Notes: generated by a model not told the origin, from the letters alone. 64,000 bases of DNA from Winogradskyella undariae (GCF_013285155.1 NZ_JABTEL010000002.1:124001-188000), one strand, 5' to 3'; positions 34,973 to 43,669 are shown, numbered from the stretch's first letter. Made by a program: numbers and translations.

Positions 34973-36010
34973 ATGAGAAATGTAGAAATAAATCAAATTT
35001 TTATAAAGCCTGTAGCAATACTAAGTGTGTTATTATTGCTTTTTATGGCTTGTAGTTCAGATGATGATAGTACTGATACATCAGAAGGTACAGATGATTC
35101 AGATAGTTCAGTTGTAGATGTAAATACATCTTATTTTACAACAGAAGATGAGTCAGTTATCATAACAATTGTTCCCTGTACTTTATCTGATGGTACAGTT
35201 ACAGATTGTTACCAAGTTGTAACAAGTAGTTTACCAACAGATCACAACATGGGACCATGGTGTCCAGGTAATATTAGCGATGATGCAGAAGCTGGTGGTA
35301 TTTGGTTAGAAGATGGTGAGGTACATGATGTAGATGGTGCTTTTATTGAAAATTTAGCAACTTTTTACAACGATGATAATTGGATGATGTATGATGGAAA
35401 TGGTGATATTTATATTACTGAATCTGAAGAAGATTGTATAAATGCGGCTAACCCAGATGTAGGAGAAGAATATGAGAACTTTTGTGTAGAATGTCTTCCT
35501 GCTTATATCTCAGATTTAACACAGACTTGGTTAATTCCAATAACACCAGTATTACAAGATACTTCACTGTTTTTTACTACTGAAGGTGGTGGGGCAGTTG
35601 GTCCTGGTGGTCCAGGGGAAGTTATAGAGTCAGTGCCTTCCACTCGAGGTATCGCTTTAAACGGTATTGAATTTTCTGCACCTGCACCAACAGACAATAT
35701 TCTTTCAGCTTACACCATTGCTCCATTTGATGATGCTGGTGGACATATAAATGTTCATCAAGGTTATCACTATCATGCAGCAACAGGTTTCAGTACAAAG
35801 GTTGAGCAAGAAGATGGTCACGCCGCATTAATAGGTTATGCTTTAGACGGAATTGGTATTTACGAATTAGAAGACGAAGACGATAATGAGCCTACAGATT
35901 TAGATGAATTACGTGGGCATACTGATGAGGCACGTGGGTATCATTATCATGTAGACGAAGCTGGAAATAACAATTTCATTAATGGACTAAAAGGTGCTTA
36001 TGCTATTTAA
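34973..36010 (+). CDS. YHYH-domain lipoprotein 1
   Basis: 345 residues. A lipobox (FMACSS) follows a long signal; the next 30 residues are Asp/Ser/Thr-rich. YHYH tetrads occur at about 265-268 and 323-326, after GGHINVHQG and RGHTDEARG. Five His residues near each tetrad are well placed for metal coordination. A short Gly-Pro stretch (GPGGPGEV, about 208) resembles loops in other proteins of this region. The PF14240-type YHYH family has no established function that I know of. First gene of a four-gene operon. Confidence 0.85.
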   Translation: MRNVEINQIFIKPVAILSVLLLLFMACSSDDDSTDTSEGTDDSDSSVVDVNTSYFTTEDESVIITIVPCTLSDGTVTDCYQVVTSSLPTDHNMGPWCPGNISDDAEAGGIWLEDGEVHDVDGAFIENLATFYNDDNWMMYDGNGDIYITESEEDCINAANPDVGEEYENFCVECLPAYISDLTQTWLIPITPVLQDTSLFFTTEGGGAVGPGGPGEVIESVPSTRGIALNGIEFSAPAPTDNILSAYTIAPFDDAGGHINVHQGYHYHAATGFSTKVEQEDGHAALIGYALDGIGIYELEDEDDNEPTDLDELRGHTDEARGYHYHVDEAGNNNFINGLKGAYAI

Positions 36011-36656
36011 AAATAATTGTATAAGAAGATATTTCTTCTTAATAATAGGAGGGGTGATGTTTTTTTCGACATCAATACAAGCACACCAACCAGAAATTTC
36101 TACAACAATGTTGGTGGAAAATAATAATCATACTTGGGCATTACAAATAAGTGCATCATTAACGGCTTTTCAACATGAAATTAGAAAGCATTATGCTGAG
36201 ACACCTTATAAAACGCCAGAGGAGTTTCAAGAAATGGTTCTTGAGCATATTAAAAATAATCTAGAAATAGAATTCAACGGAAATAAAAAGGTAACACTAA
36301 GCCATGGTATCGTGAAACTGGGACATGAAACTAAAGTGATTTTTGAAGTTTTAGGTATTCCTGAAAGTATAGAATCTGTTTTGGTTAAAAATGAATCATT
36401 TAAGGATATCTATAATAATAAAAGTGCCTTAATAATTTTGAAAGAGGGTTTTAATAAAGAAAATTTTGTTTTAACTAAAGACAATAATCATGTTCTAAAA
36501 TTAGAAGTAGACGGAAATAAGTTTGTGCGTGTAGAAGAGAAAACAATAAGCTCATCATCTTTAAACGTGATCTTAATTTTAGCTGTTGTTTGTGTTTTTG
36601 GATTATTAGTTCACAGTCTGAATGAAAGAAGGAAATTAAAGGAAACTAAAGACTAA
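36000..36656 (+). CDS. Small exported protein with C-terminal membrane anchor (DUF6702-like), copy 1
   Basis: Start at ATG 36000, overlapping the YHYH gene by 11 bases; a GTG at 35994 is less likely. Signal peptide ending SIQAHQPE, an extracytoplasmic domain (about 26-190), and a C-terminal helix (about 186-206) with a basic tail. Repeats the theme W-x-L-x-I-x-x-SLTAFQxEIxKHY and LE-[IV]-x-[FL]-N-G-N-K, resembling DUF6702 or the outer part of HupE-like proteins. Same architecture as the gene at 37664-38260. Function unknown. Position after a YHYH gene is kept in both copies. Confidence 0.7.
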   Translation: MLFKNNCIRRYFFLIIGGVMFFSTSIQAHQPEISTTMLVENNNHTWALQISASLTAFQHEIRKHYAETPYKTPEEFQEMVLEHIKNNLEIEFNGNKKVTLSHGIVKLGHETKVIFEVLGIPESIESVLVKNESFKDIYNNKSALIILKEGFNKENFVLTKDNNHVLKLEVDGNKFVRVEEKTISSSSLNVILILAVVCVFGLLVHSLNERRKLKETKD

Positions 36657-36667
36657 ATATATTTAAT

Positions 36668-37660
36668 ATGAAGAGAGAAAGAATATTCAAAGAATTTTAT
36701 CTTATAGCAATAGTATTAGCCGTATTTGGTTTTTTTACCTGTAGTAGTGATGATAGTAACGATGACAGTTCTGGAGCTGCAGATGTAACAGCAGATGAGG
36801 TTATTGCTGAGTCTTTTTTTAATACATCATCATTAGTGTCATACGAAAAAGTAGATTGTACCATGGAAGATGGATCTTCTGGTGATTGCTATAAATTAGT
36901 TTTTACAAGTAATCCTGTTGAAAATGGTCCATATTGCCCAGAAACAATTAATGATATTGGAGGATTAGGAATTTATGATGGGACAACAAATGCAGGGTTT
37001 CAAGTTATGAAAGCCGATTTGTTTAATGCCATGGAAGCTGATGGCTATGATATTGTAGATGATGAAGGAAATATTTATACAGACGATTTTGCTTCAGGTC
37101 CAGTAAACCAAGATTATTCTTATTGTTTAGAAGCAGCACCTAATGATAACTTATTATTAACCTTTTTAATTCCTGCAACTCCTGTGTTAGCATCGTCTAA
37201 TAATACAATTAGTACTGTAGAATTAATTGGGGTATCGGTTGATGGAGTTCCTATTAATGGAGATCCACCATCTGTAGCAAACCCAGGAAATGAAATAGAA
37301 GGGAACATTCCTTCTTTAGATCCATGTGGTGGTCATCATGATCCTGCAGGTTATTATCATTGGCATTTTGTACCCGAAACTATGAATCAGGTTTTAGAAG
37401 CTAATGGTATAGAGGATGTGTCTTGTACATTAATAGATCAGGTTTCAGATACTAAGCTTATTGGTTTTGCTAAAGATGGTTTTCCTATTTATGCTTACGA
37501 AGTAGAACCTACAGATTTAGATGATTGTGGAGGCAGAACAGCTGTAACTTCAGATTACCCAGATGGTGTTTATCATTATGTGGCTAGTAATACAGAGGCA
37601 CCTAATGTACCAAAATGTTTAAAGGGAGTTTCTGCAAATAATAATTTTTCATATCAATAA
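36668..37660 (+). CDS. YHYH-domain lipoprotein 2
   Basis: 330 residues, lipobox FFTCSS, then an acidic linker. Metal-binding-like stretches CGGHHDPAGYYHWHF (about 218-232) and DGVYHYVAS (about 300-308). Six Cys residues in the C-terminal part could form disulfides. Paralogue of the 34973 gene, with stronger conservation around the SYxKVDCTMEDGSSGDCYK start (compare PCTLSDGTVTDCYQ in copy 1). It starts 11 bases after the previous gene. Confidence 0.87.
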   Translation: MKRERIFKEFYLIAIVLAVFGFFTCSSDDSNDDSSGAADVTADEVIAESFFNTSSLVSYEKVDCTMEDGSSGDCYKLVFTSNPVENGPYCPETINDIGGLGIYDGTTNAGFQVMKADLFNAMEADGYDIVDDEGNIYTDDFASGPVNQDYSYCLEAAPNDNLLLTFLIPATPVLASSNNTISTVELIGVSVDGVPINGDPPSVANPGNEIEGNIPSLDPCGGHHDPAGYYHWHFVPETMNQVLEANGIEDVSCTLIDQVSDTKLIGFAKDGFPIYAYEVEPTDLDDCGGRTAVTSDYPDGVYHYVASNTEAPNVPKCLKGVSANNNFSYQ

Positions 37661-37663
37661 AAG

Positions 37664-38260
37664 ATGAAAAAAATAATATTATTTTTCTTGCTAGCTACTG
37701 GTTTTATAAAAATGAGTTATGCTCATAATCCTTTATCTGCTATGTATTATTTAGAAGTTAAAGATGATTTTAGCATCTTAAATATTAGCTTAAGTCAGGT
37801 AGGCTTGAATGAAGCTATTTCAAAATATTACAAGGATGATAATGAGTTGTCTGAAGCAGAATACAAAGAGCTCATTGTAAAATATGTTAGAGCTAATTTT
37901 AATTTGAATATTAACGATTCAAATATTAATTTATTAGATGGAGGTGTCAAACTTGGTAATCATCAAACGGATTTAAAGTTTATAACGTCAAAAGTTCCTT
38001 CAAATTTAGAAACATTAAATATTAAGATTGATGCATTTAAGGAAAATGAACATCATCAAACTATTTTTTCAATGTCGTATCATCAAAAAACAAGTAAAGT
38101 GATTTTAAATGAAGCGAATAGTTATACATCTCATTTAGAATTTGTAGATAATAAAATGGTAGAAGCTTCTCAAGAGTTTAAGATGGTGTATTTATGCTTT
38201 TTTTTTATTATACCAGCAGCAATGGTTGTTAGAAAAGTATTTCCATCACACAAACTATAA
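37664..38260 (+). CDS. Small exported protein with C-terminal membrane anchor (DUF6702-like), copy 2
   Basis: 198 residues. Signal ending SYAHNP, an outer domain (about 22-165) with SLSQVGLNEAISKYYKD and NLNINDSNINLLDGGVKLG, and a terminal helix (about 172-190). It is the paralogue of the 36000 gene; both begin with an Ala-His pair directly at the cleavage site. It lies 3 bases after the second YHYH gene and ends the operon at a strong terminator. Confidence 0.7.
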   Translation: MKKIILFFLLATGFIKMSYAHNPLSAMYYLEVKDDFSILNISLSQVGLNEAISKYYKDDNELSEAEYKELIVKYVRANFNLNINDSNINLLDGGVKLGNHQTDLKFITSKVPSNLETLNIKIDAFKENEHHQTIFSMSYHQKTSKVILNEANSYTSHLEFVDNKMVEASQEFKMVYLCFFFIIPAAMVVRKVFPSHKL

Positions 38261-38299
38261 GGTATTAAAATATTGTTTAAGTTTATTAATTGTTTCATT

Positions 38300-38333
38300 A
38301 AGGCTTCGTGAGAAATTACGAAGCCTTTTTTTG
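38300..38333 (+). terminator. Terminator of the YHYH operon
   Basis: A perfect 10-bp stem (AAGGCTTCGT, 38300-38309, with 38318-38327), loop GAGAAATT and a T-run. It shares stem, loop and upstream flank with the one at 34060-34090. Confidence 0.9.
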
Positions 38334-38353
38334 TTTTTATTTAACATTTTATG

Positions 38354-38381
38354 CAAGTTTTATTCTGTAAACGCATCTAAA
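38354..38381 (+). promoter_or_regulatory. Putative ECF promoter 1d (CotH gene)
   Basis: CAAGTTT at 38354-38360, 13 nt, CATCTAAA at 38374-38381; 37 bases before the ATG at 38419. Confidence 0.75.
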
Positions 38382-38418
38382 GTTATATCACTGAAAAACA
38401 ATTCAAAAATGATAAATA

Positions 38419-40752
38419 ATGAAAAAAACAATTACACTTTTAACAATCTTGTTTCTTACAATAAATTTGTTTTCACAAGAATTATATGATATTAACACCA
38501 TTCAAACTATAGAGATCGAATTTGCAGAAAGCAATTGGGATGCTTTACTAGATGCAGAAAAAGCGGGTGATAATAATTATACAGAAGCTACATCCGTAAC
38601 GATTAATGGAACTGTATTTAACCAAGTAGGAGTAAAATATAAGGGGAATAGCTCTTACAGTTCTAGCCAAGTTAAAAACCCTTTTCATATTGAGTTAGAT
38701 ACTTATGTAGATCAGGATTACCAGGGGTATACAGATATTAAACTAGCAAATGGTTTTGCAGATCCTTCATTTGTTAGAGAAACAGTGGCTTATAATATAG
38801 TTAATCAGTATATGGATGCTCCACAGGCTAATTATGCTAATGTTTATGTTAATGGAACTTTAATTGGTTTATATACTAATACGGAAGCTATTTCTAAGAA
38901 GTTTGTAAATAAACATTTTAACTCTAATGATAATGCCTTTTTTAGTTGTAGTCCACCAGATGGAGCAGGGCCAACGACAACCACTTTACCTAATTTAGAA
39001 TATTTAGGGACAAGTTACACCAGTTATGATGATGCTTATGAAATTAAATCAGATGACGACGATGATGAATCAGTTGCACTTGCACATTGGGATAATTTAA
39101 TAGAACTCACAAATATTTTAAGCAACGACATAGATAATATTGAAAATGTTTTAGATGTCGATAGTGCAATTTGGATGTTAGCTTTTGATAATGTAATGGT
39201 AAATTTAGACAGTTATATAGGTCAGTTTAAACAAAACTATTATTTGTATAAAGATAATAATGGTCAGTTTAAGCCTGTAGTTTGGGATTTAAACATGTCT
39301 TTCGGAACATTTGCTATGACAGGAGAAACTAGTACTAGTGGACCTGGAGGTCCAGGCGGACCAGGAAGTTCTACAGGAACCTTAAGTTCAACTACAGAAA
39401 AAGCAGAATTAGATCATTTACTACATGACGATGATGATAGTAATTTCCCTCTTATTTCAAAATTGCTAGCGATACCAAAATACAAAAGAATGTATTTAGC
39501 ACATTATAAAACTATTTTAACAGAAAATATAAGTAACTCAAATTACTTAACCTTAGCTAACGATTATCAAGCAATTGTTACGGAAGCTGTTACAGCAGAT
39601 ACTAATAAATTTTATACAGATGCTCAGTTTACAGGAAATATAAATACAGACTATTCTGTAGATGGTAATACCGCATGTGGTTTAACCAACTTAATGTCTG
39701 CTAGAAGTTCTTATTTATTATCGCAATCAGATTTTACAAATACACAGCCAACAATAAGTGCTGTAGAAACTTCTAATGAGACTCCAATAATAGGAGATAC
39801 GGTAACAATTACAGCAAATGTTACCGATGAGAATACTGTTTATATAGGTTACAGAACAGACGAAACATTGCCTTTTACAAAATTAGAAATGTATGATGAT
39901 GGTGCACACAATGATGGTACTTCTGGTGATGGAGTATTCGGTTTAGATATCGTTGTAGAGACTGCTAATCTTCAATATTATATTTATGCTGAAAACTCAA
40001 ATATTGGGGCTTTTTCACCTGCAAGAGCAGAGTACGAATTCTACAGTATTGAAGGAACTTACACAACAATAGCTGTTGGTGATTTAGTGATTAATGAAAT
40101 TATGGCCTCTAATGAAACGACTGCAGTTGATCAAGATGGCGAATATGACGATTGGTTAGAGCTTTACAATAATAGTTCTGAAACTTTGAGCTTAGATAAT
40201 TTATACCTATCTGATGATTCAGATGAATTATTAACTTGGGCATTCCCTTCAGGGTTAACAATAGAGCCTGATAGTTATTTAATTGTTTGGTGTGATAAGG
40301 ATGATGATCAAGAAGGTTTACATGCAGATGTGAAATTTTCTTCAGGTGGAGAAAGTGCTATTTTATCTTATGATGATGGTACAATAATAGAAAATATAAT
40401 ATTTGGTGAACAAACGGATGATATGGGGTATGCTCGTGTACCTAATGGAACGGGCGATTTTGTAATTCAAGAACCAACCTTCGGGGAAAATAATGAATCA
40501 CTTTCTGTAGATGAGGTTTTATTTAACAATGGACTTAAAGTTTATCCTAATCCGACATCTAATTATTTAGAAATTCAAAATTCTAATTATACAATAGAGT
40601 CAGTTGCAGTTTATAATTTACAAGGACAACAGTTGTATAATAATAGCTATGCTAATGAAAATACAATTTCTCTTGATTTTTCATCGTTCTCAAAAGGATT
40701 ATATATGGTTGTAGTGAATAAAATAGCCGTTATCAAAATTGCAAGGAATTAA
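38419..40752 (+). CDS. CotH kinase-like T9SS-secreted protein with lamin-tail domain
   Basis: 777 residues. Signal peptide (ends LFSQE); CotH kinase-like domain about 25-430, with VKYKGNSSY, KLANGFADPSFVRETVAYN, NVMVNLDSY and VVWDLNMSFG, which correspond to metal- and ATP-site segments of CotH; note WDLN where many members have WDLD. A Gly-Pro loop (GPGGPGGPG) interrupts the fold at about 311-319. A beta domain (about 445-545) and a lamin-tail-like domain (about 550-690, INEIMASNET) follow. The end is a T9SS type A sorting signal (YPNPTSNYLEI). CotH proteins can phosphorylate secreted proteins; whether this one does is untested. It may act on surface proteins of the same regulon. Confidence 0.9.
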   Translation: MKKTITLLTILFLTINLFSQELYDINTIQTIEIEFAESNWDALLDAEKAGDNNYTEATSVTINGTVFNQVGVKYKGNSSYSSSQVKNPFHIELDTYVDQDYQGYTDIKLANGFADPSFVRETVAYNIVNQYMDAPQANYANVYVNGTLIGLYTNTEAISKKFVNKHFNSNDNAFFSCSPPDGAGPTTTTLPNLEYLGTSYTSYDDAYEIKSDDDDDESVALAHWDNLIELTNILSNDIDNIENVLDVDSAIWMLAFDNVMVNLDSYIGQFKQNYYLYKDNNGQFKPVVWDLNMSFGTFAMTGETSTSGPGGPGGPGSSTGTLSSTTEKAELDHLLHDDDDSNFPLISKLLAIPKYKRMYLAHYKTILTENISNSNYLTLANDYQAIVTEAVTADTNKFYTDAQFTGNINTDYSVDGNTACGLTNLMSARSSYLLSQSDFTNTQPTISAVETSNETPIIGDTVTITANVTDENTVYIGYRTDETLPFTKLEMYDDGAHNDGTSGDGVFGLDIVVETANLQYYIYAENSNIGAFSPARAEYEFYSIEGTYTTIAVGDLVINEIMASNETTAVDQDGEYDDWLELYNNSSETLSLDNLYLSDDSDELLTWAFPSGLTIEPDSYLIVWCDKDDDQEGLHADVKFSSGGESAILSYDDGTIIENIIFGEQTDDMGYARVPNGTGDFVIQEPTFGENNESLSVDEVLFNNGLKVYPNPTSNYLEIQNSNYTIESVAVYNLQGQQLYNNSYANENTISLDFSSFSKGLYMVVVNKIAVIKIARN

Positions 40753-40776
40753 ACAATTGATATATTCTTAATTAAT

Positions 40777-40811
40777 AAAAAGCTTCATGATGCATTCATG
40801 AAGCTTTTTTT
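40777..40811 (+). terminator. Terminator after CotH gene
   Basis: A perfect 14-bp stem (40777-40790 with 40796-40809, arm AAAAAGCTTCATGA), 5-nt loop and T tail. It lies 12 bases before the next ECF promoter. Confidence 0.9.
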
Positions 40812-40821
40812 GTACCTAACG

Positions 40822-40849
40822 CAAGTTTATTTTAAAGAAAACATCTAAA
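40822..40849 (+). promoter_or_regulatory. Putative ECF promoter 1e (four-EF-hand gene)
   Basis: CAAGTTT at 40822-40828, 13 nt, CATCTAAA at 40842-40849; 15 bases before the ATG. Confidence 0.75.
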
Positions 40850-40864
40850 GATAAAATAGATATT

Positions 40865-41389
40865 ATGAAAACAAACAAATTAAAAAATACGCTAGGGATT
40901 TTATCAATACTATTATGCAGTTTTGCTTTTGCACAAGGACCAGGCGGAAGAGGTGGTAGACAGGGTGGAGGACCACCAGAAGGAGGAAAGCCAGATGCTT
41001 CTAAAATTATTGAAATCTTAGATACAAACGGTGATGATAAAATTGATATAGATGAAGCAGCAAAAGATGAACGCGGTAAGATTTCTGAAGATTTTAGTAA
41101 AATAGATGCTGATGGGGATGGTTTTATTAATCTTGAAGAGTTAGAAGCTGCATTAGATAATACAAAACCAAAACCGGTATCAGCTGAAAAAATCTTAGCA
41201 GAAGTAGATCAAGATGAAGATGGTCTTTTAAATGAATTAGAGGTTGCAGCAAAAGACAAACGTGATCTTATGGCTCATTTTAAAGATATTGATGTTAATG
41301 GGGATTCACAATTAGATTTAGAAGAATTAGAAGCTTTTTATTCTAAAGATGATGACGTTGATAGAAAAAAAAGAAGAGACAAGCATTAA
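40865..41389 (+). CDS. Secreted protein with four EF-hands
   Basis: 174 residues. Signal peptide ending FAFAQ, a Gly/Arg/Pro-rich stretch (about 25-42, GPGGRGGRQGGG), then two EF-hand pairs: DTNGDDKIDIDE, DADGDGFINLEE, DQDEDGLLNELE and DVNGDSQLDLEE. All four have the 1-3-5-12 acidic ligands. It is a calcium-binding periplasmic or surface protein. The tail is highly basic and charged. It probably arose by duplication of a two-hand unit such as the gene at 33742. Confidence 0.9.
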   Translation: MKTNKLKNTLGILSILLCSFAFAQGPGGRGGRQGGGPPEGGKPDASKIIEILDTNGDDKIDIDEAAKDERGKISEDFSKIDADGDGFINLEELEAALDNTKPKPVSAEKILAEVDQDEDGLLNELEVAAKDKRDLMAHFKDIDVNGDSQLDLEELEAFYSKDDDVDRKKRRDKH

Positions 41390-41508
41390 TAATAGATAAT
41401 CAGTTTAGCTATTTCTAAGGATTAATTATACTACAGGTATTGTAACTGTTTATTAGATTTATATAGCCTTATTGATACTGAAAGTAAAATAAAATTTAGT
41501 TTGATGCG

Positions 41509-41536
41509 CAAGTTTTATTTTGTAATCTCATCTAAA
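41509..41536 (+). promoter_or_regulatory. Putative ECF promoter 1f (YHYH/YwqK/SCO operon)
   Basis: CAAGTTT at 41509-41515, 13 nt, CATCTAAA at 41529-41536; 45 bases before the ATG of the third YHYH gene. The untranslated part is very A-rich. Confidence 0.75.
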
Positions 41537-41581
41537 TTTTCAGAGAATTAAACAAACAAAAAAAAATAAAAAAAAACGACT

Positions 41582-42343
41582 ATGAGAAATTTATTAAAAT
41601 TATTAGGTTTGATTGTACTGGTCTTTTCGTTAAATATTGCTTGTTCAAGTGATGATAGTACTGAAGATTCAGTAGCAGGTACAGATGATACGGATGATGA
41701 AATTGTAACAGAACTTCACGCCGCATTTTATGCTTTTAATACGGATGCTACTACAATTTATTTAGACGGTTCTAATGTTGTTATTGAAACAACAGGTTTA
41801 CCAGATCACGAAACTGTTTATTGGGGAGAAGGAAATGATTTATATATTAATGAACCAACTGTTGAGGTTACACCAAGTATAATGTCTAGTAACAATAATG
41901 CTGTTACTATAACTGTAGACGCAACCCCTAATTTAACAGGGAGTTCAGTATCTACAACTTTTGATACTATAGGGATTGCAGTAAGTGGAGCATCTATTTT
42001 TAATGACCAAGAAGGCGCAGGAGATCTAGATGAGGCTGCAGCAAGTTTAGATTGGACAGGTGGTCATATTGGTCCAGGTGTATATCATTATCACTTAGAA
42101 CCAAAAGCATTTAGTAACGATGATGATAATTTGGTAGGTATCTTATTAGATGGTGTTTTTCTATATGGAAGACAATGTTCTTCAACAGGAACATATCCAA
42201 CAGATTTAGACACATCAGGTGGTCATACTTCTACAACAGAATACACTGACGGTGAAGAAGAATATCATTATCATATTATAAATGAAGTTTATTCAACAAC
42301 AGGTTCTTATTTAGCATTTGCAGGGCCATTTCAAGGTTATTAA
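41582..42343 (+). CDS. YHYH-domain lipoprotein 3
   Basis: 253 residues, lipobox NIACSS, acidic linker, then the YHYH domain: TGGHIGPGVYHYHLEPK (about 160-176) and GEEEYHYHIINE (about 222-233). It is shorter than the other two and lacks their N-terminal Cys-containing region. Overlap with copy 1 and 2 in the LxGILLDGVFLYG stretch (copy 1: LIGYALDGIGIYE; copy 2: LIGFAKDGFPIYA). First gene of a three-gene operon; 2 bases before the next. Confidence 0.87.
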   Translation: MRNLLKLLGLIVLVFSLNIACSSDDSTEDSVAGTDDTDDEIVTELHAAFYAFNTDATTIYLDGSNVVIETTGLPDHETVYWGEGNDLYINEPTVEVTPSIMSSNNNAVTITVDATPNLTGSSVSTTFDTIGIAVSGASIFNDQEGAGDLDEAAASLDWTGGHIGPGVYHYHLEPKAFSNDDDNLVGILLDGVFLYGRQCSSTGTYPTDLDTSGGHTSTTEYTDGEEEYHYHIINEVYSTTGSYLAFAGPFQGY

Positions 42344-42345
42344 TC

Positions 42346-42957
42346 ATGAGGATATCATTTTTATTAGTTGTTTTTTTTATAACTTTTGGGAGTTGTAAGG
42401 AGTCTTCAGAAGATTTAAATTCCGCAATTCCAAAAGAAAGAATATTTCTTATTAAAAATGTTGAAGTAAAAAAATCAGATCTTGTTTTAAATCCGTTAGA
42501 AGGTGTTTGGTATTATAATGATGAACCTTATAATGGGTATTCATTAAAATTTCATAAAAATAATACGCCTGAAGAAAAATTAGGTTTTTATAAAGGTAAA
42601 AGGGAAGGAGTTGCCAAAACGTGGTCGGCAAACGGAGTATTACGTATAGCTTCTAATTATAGTCAGAACAAATTAGTTGGTGATTATAAAAGTTACTGGG
42701 AAAATGGTAATGTTGCTTTGCATGTAAATTACGTAGATGGGAAAAAAGAAGGAGAAGAAAAACAATTTTATTCAAATGGAGAAATTTCTAAACTACGTTG
42801 GTTAGAACGTGGTAAGGAAAGTGGTTTACAGAAAGCATGGTTGCCAAACGGAAAACTTTATGTGAATTACGAAGCCAAAAATGGAAGAGTTTTTGGGTTA
42901 ATGCGTGCTAATGCTTGTTATAAATTAGAAAATGAAAAAGTTGTTAAAAAGAAATAA
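42346..42957 (+). CDS. YwqK/MORN-repeat-like lipoprotein
   Basis: 203 residues with lipobox FGSCKE. It has repeated blocks with the pattern G-x-x-x-x-[FYW]-x-x-NG-x-[LIV], as in KTWSANGVL, KSYWENGNVALHVNY and KQFYSNGEIS. This is the YwqK/MORN-variant family. Such domains are sometimes labelled toxin-antitoxin immunity proteins, which does not fit here. It probably mediates protein contacts at the membrane. Its 3' end overlaps the next gene by 26 bases. Confidence 0.78.
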   Translation: MRISFLLVVFFITFGSCKESSEDLNSAIPKERIFLIKNVEVKKSDLVLNPLEGVWYYNDEPYNGYSLKFHKNNTPEEKLGFYKGKREGVAKTWSANGVLRIASNYSQNKLVGDYKSYWENGNVALHVNYVDGKKEGEEKQFYSNGEISKLRWLERGKESGLQKAWLPNGKLYVNYEAKNGRVFGLMRANACYKLENEKVVKKK

Positions 42958-43630
42958 GTTAACTTTAGTTTTGCTATCTCTGATGTTTATTACAATAAGC
43001 TGTAATGAAGTAAATAAGAATAAGGTAAAAGAAGAAGTTGAAGAAGTAAGTAGGGTAGATTACTTACCTTATTACAATGAAGAATCATTTACACCTCATT
43101 GGTTAGTGCCAGAAAGTGAGGAAGAGAAATTTTTTCATAAAATAAAAGATTTCAAATTAGTAAATCAGTTAGGCGAAACGGTAACGCAAGAAACATTTAA
43201 AGATAAGATTTATATTACAGATTTCTTTTTTACAAGCTGCCCAGGGATTTGCCCTCAAATGACTGGAAACATGTTTAGTTTGCAAGAGGAATTTAAAGAG
43301 GATGATGAGATCTTATTTCTGTCACACTCTGTGACGCCAACAAGAGATTCTGTACCTGTTTTAAAACAATATGCAGAAAAACATGGTGTAATAGATCATA
43401 AATGGCATTTGGTAACAGGTGCTAAATTTGATATTTATAATTTAGGGAGGTCTCAATATTTTATTGAAAATGATCTAGATGAACCTAAAAGTATAGATGA
43501 CTTTTTACACACTGAAAACTTCTTACTTATAGATAAGAATAAACATATTAGAGGTATTTATAATGGTCTCAATAGAGCTTCTATGCAGCAGTTAATTATT
43601 GATGCAAAAGCATTAAAGGAAGAAGGTTAA
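42932..43630 (+). CDS. SCO family protein (thioredoxin-fold, copper-chaperone type)
   Basis: 232 residues, lipobox ITISC (Cys24). The SCO motif is intact: FFFTSCPGICPQM with Cys103 and Cys107, and the conserved distal His193 in FLHTENFLLID. In other bacteria these three residues bind copper and help assemble cytochrome oxidase or act as thiol oxidoreductase. No oxidase gene is nearby. The start overlaps the preceding gene; later Met codons would lose the signal peptide. It ends the YHYH-3 operon. Confidence 0.92.
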   Translation: MKKLLKRNKLTLVLLSLMFITISCNEVNKNKVKEEVEEVSRVDYLPYYNEESFTPHWLVPESEEEKFFHKIKDFKLVNQLGETVTQETFKDKIYITDFFFTSCPGICPQMTGNMFSLQEEFKEDDEILFLSHSVTPTRDSVPVLKQYAEKHGVIDHKWHLVTGAKFDIYNLGRSQYFIENDLDEPKSIDDFLHTENFLLIDKNKHIRGIYNGLNRASMQQLIIDAKALKEEG

Positions 43631-43669
43631 AATGAATTAATTAGAATTGTTTATAAATTGTTTTTTTGA

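Noticed and set aside
38226..38489. An 87-codon plus-strand frame across the intergenic region before the CotH-like gene
   Set aside because: It runs through the terminator, the ECF promoter and the CotH start in another frame, and has no signal or family resemblance.
42346..42957. Toxin-antitoxin system based on the YwqK-like gene
   Set aside because: The product is a lipoprotein inside a YHYH/SCO operon and no toxin gene is adjacent; the label comes from family naming only.
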